DNA of 6,709 nt from Candidatus Cloacimonadota bacterium (GTDB lineage: Bacteria > Cloacimonadota > Cloacimonadia > Cloacimonadales > TCS61), in assembly GCA_021108055.1 (NCBI GenBank), contig JAIORR010000207.1, positions 1 to 6,709 on the forward strand. Reading direction: 5' to 3'. The notes below the pieces were generated by a model, which was not told the origin of the DNA, did no database searches, and worked only from the letters and a program-made list of their open reading frames with translations. This document shows positions 6,132 through 6,709 of this stretch, in pieces. Position 1 is the stretch's first letter. The number at the start of each line of letters is the position of its first letter. The translations under genes and the position numbers were made by a program.

Positions 6132-6709
6132 ATGTCATTAGAAACAATTAGCACTTTCGTAGCAGCCTTCTTTACATTGAGCATCTTTTCATTCCTTTAT
6201 AAGGACAATCCGTTCTATAAATTTGCAGAAGCTGTATTTATTGGTGTTTCGATGGGATACGCAATTCCTCTTGTTTATGAGAATGCATTTATTCCATTTG
6301 TTTATAGAAAGATATTCGTTGAGATGAAATTAATGATACTCATCCCGTCCATTATGGGTTCACTCTATATCTTCCGATTTTCAAAGAACCTTGGCTGGCT
6401 TTCCAGATATCCAATTGTATTCGGAATGGCTATCGTGGGTATGGGTGTTCCGATGTCTATGCATGCGTCTGTGCTCGTGCAAATGAGAAGCGCAATGCTG
6501 CCATTGGTTACCATCAATGCAATTCTAATCTTTATCGGAACCGTAACTATTCTTACGTATTTCTTCTTCTCGAAAGAACATAAAGGGCTTTACGGAAAAT
6601 TTACTAATATCGGCATCTGGTTTATGATGGTGGGATTTGGTGCATCATTCGGCTACACGGTGATGGCGCGTATTTCGCTTCTTATCGGAAGGATACAATT
6701 CCTGCTGGG
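6132..6709 (+). CDS. Polytopic membrane protein of unknown function, 3' end cut by the window
   Basis: The frame is open from the ATG to the right edge (192 codons plus two bases), so the stop lies outside. My translation shows about six spans: 4-22, 31-49, 65-81, 92-112, 122-146 and 158-187. After the first span comes a polar, aromatic stretch, FLYKDNPFYKFAEAVF (21-36), followed by a glycine-containing span (GVSMGY, 38-43). I recall this pattern from uncharacterised membrane proteins in FCB-type genomes, which I cannot verify here. The last visible segment, ARISLLIGR (179-187), combines two arginines with hydrophobic residues at a probable membrane edge, and the family probably ends soon after. 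It follows the previous gene by 13 bases with a full ribosome site and is the fourth member of the run. No catalytic or transporter motif is recognisable, so a structural or channel-like role in a complex is only a guess. Confidence 0.85.
   Translation, partial: MSLETISTFVAAFFTLSIFSFLYKDNPFYKFAEAVFIGVSMGYAIPLVYENAFIPFVYRKIFVEMKLMILIPSIMGSLYIFRFSKNLGWLSRYPIVFGMAIVGMGVPMSMHASVLVQMRSAMLPLVTINAILIFIGTVTILTYFFFSKEHKGLYGKFTNIGIWFMMVGFGASFGYTVMARISLLIGRIQFLL

Overview
The window suggests an AT-rich, Gram-negative-type (diderm) bacterium with clear Shine-Dalgarno sites. A lipoprotein murein endopeptidase of the MepM/Csd3 kind implies an outer envelope with thin peptidoglycan. The style of the membrane genes recalls, from memory only, FCB-type lineages such as Cloacimonadota. 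That placement is an inference and no marker gene here fixes it. All genes read on the + strand, and no RNA gene, insertion sequence or CRISPR array is visible.

Region by region: positions 1-134 are an AT-rich leader with a perfect TTGACA box and no assured gene. Positions 135-1340 encode a complete M23 peptidase lipoprotein. Positions 1341-1518 are AT-rich non-coding DNA with a second TTGACA box. From 1519 to the right edge runs a tight run of four genes (gaps of 9, 1 and 13 bases, each with a strong ribosome site). They are a 998-residue secreted/anchored protein with beta-sandwich (fibronectin III-like) repeats and a C-terminal domain between two membrane spans (1519-4515), a six-span membrane protein (4525-5148), a 322-residue protein with a membrane span at each end (5150-6118), and another roughly six-span membrane protein cut by the window end (6132 onward).

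The peptidase looks like an ordinary, separately transcribed envelope gene. The four-gene run is the interesting part. None of its members has a function I can name, yet the composition (one large ectodomain protein, two polytopic proteins and two related alpha/beta-like domains bracketed by membrane spans) looks like a single inner-membrane complex. Reading by eye, the C-terminal domain of the 998-residue protein and the 322-residue protein share an order of hydrophobic strands and helices and a C-x6-P-x8-A pattern. This suggests they are distant paralogues that may pair. Predicted topology places the two domains on opposite sides of the membrane, a conflict worth resolving.
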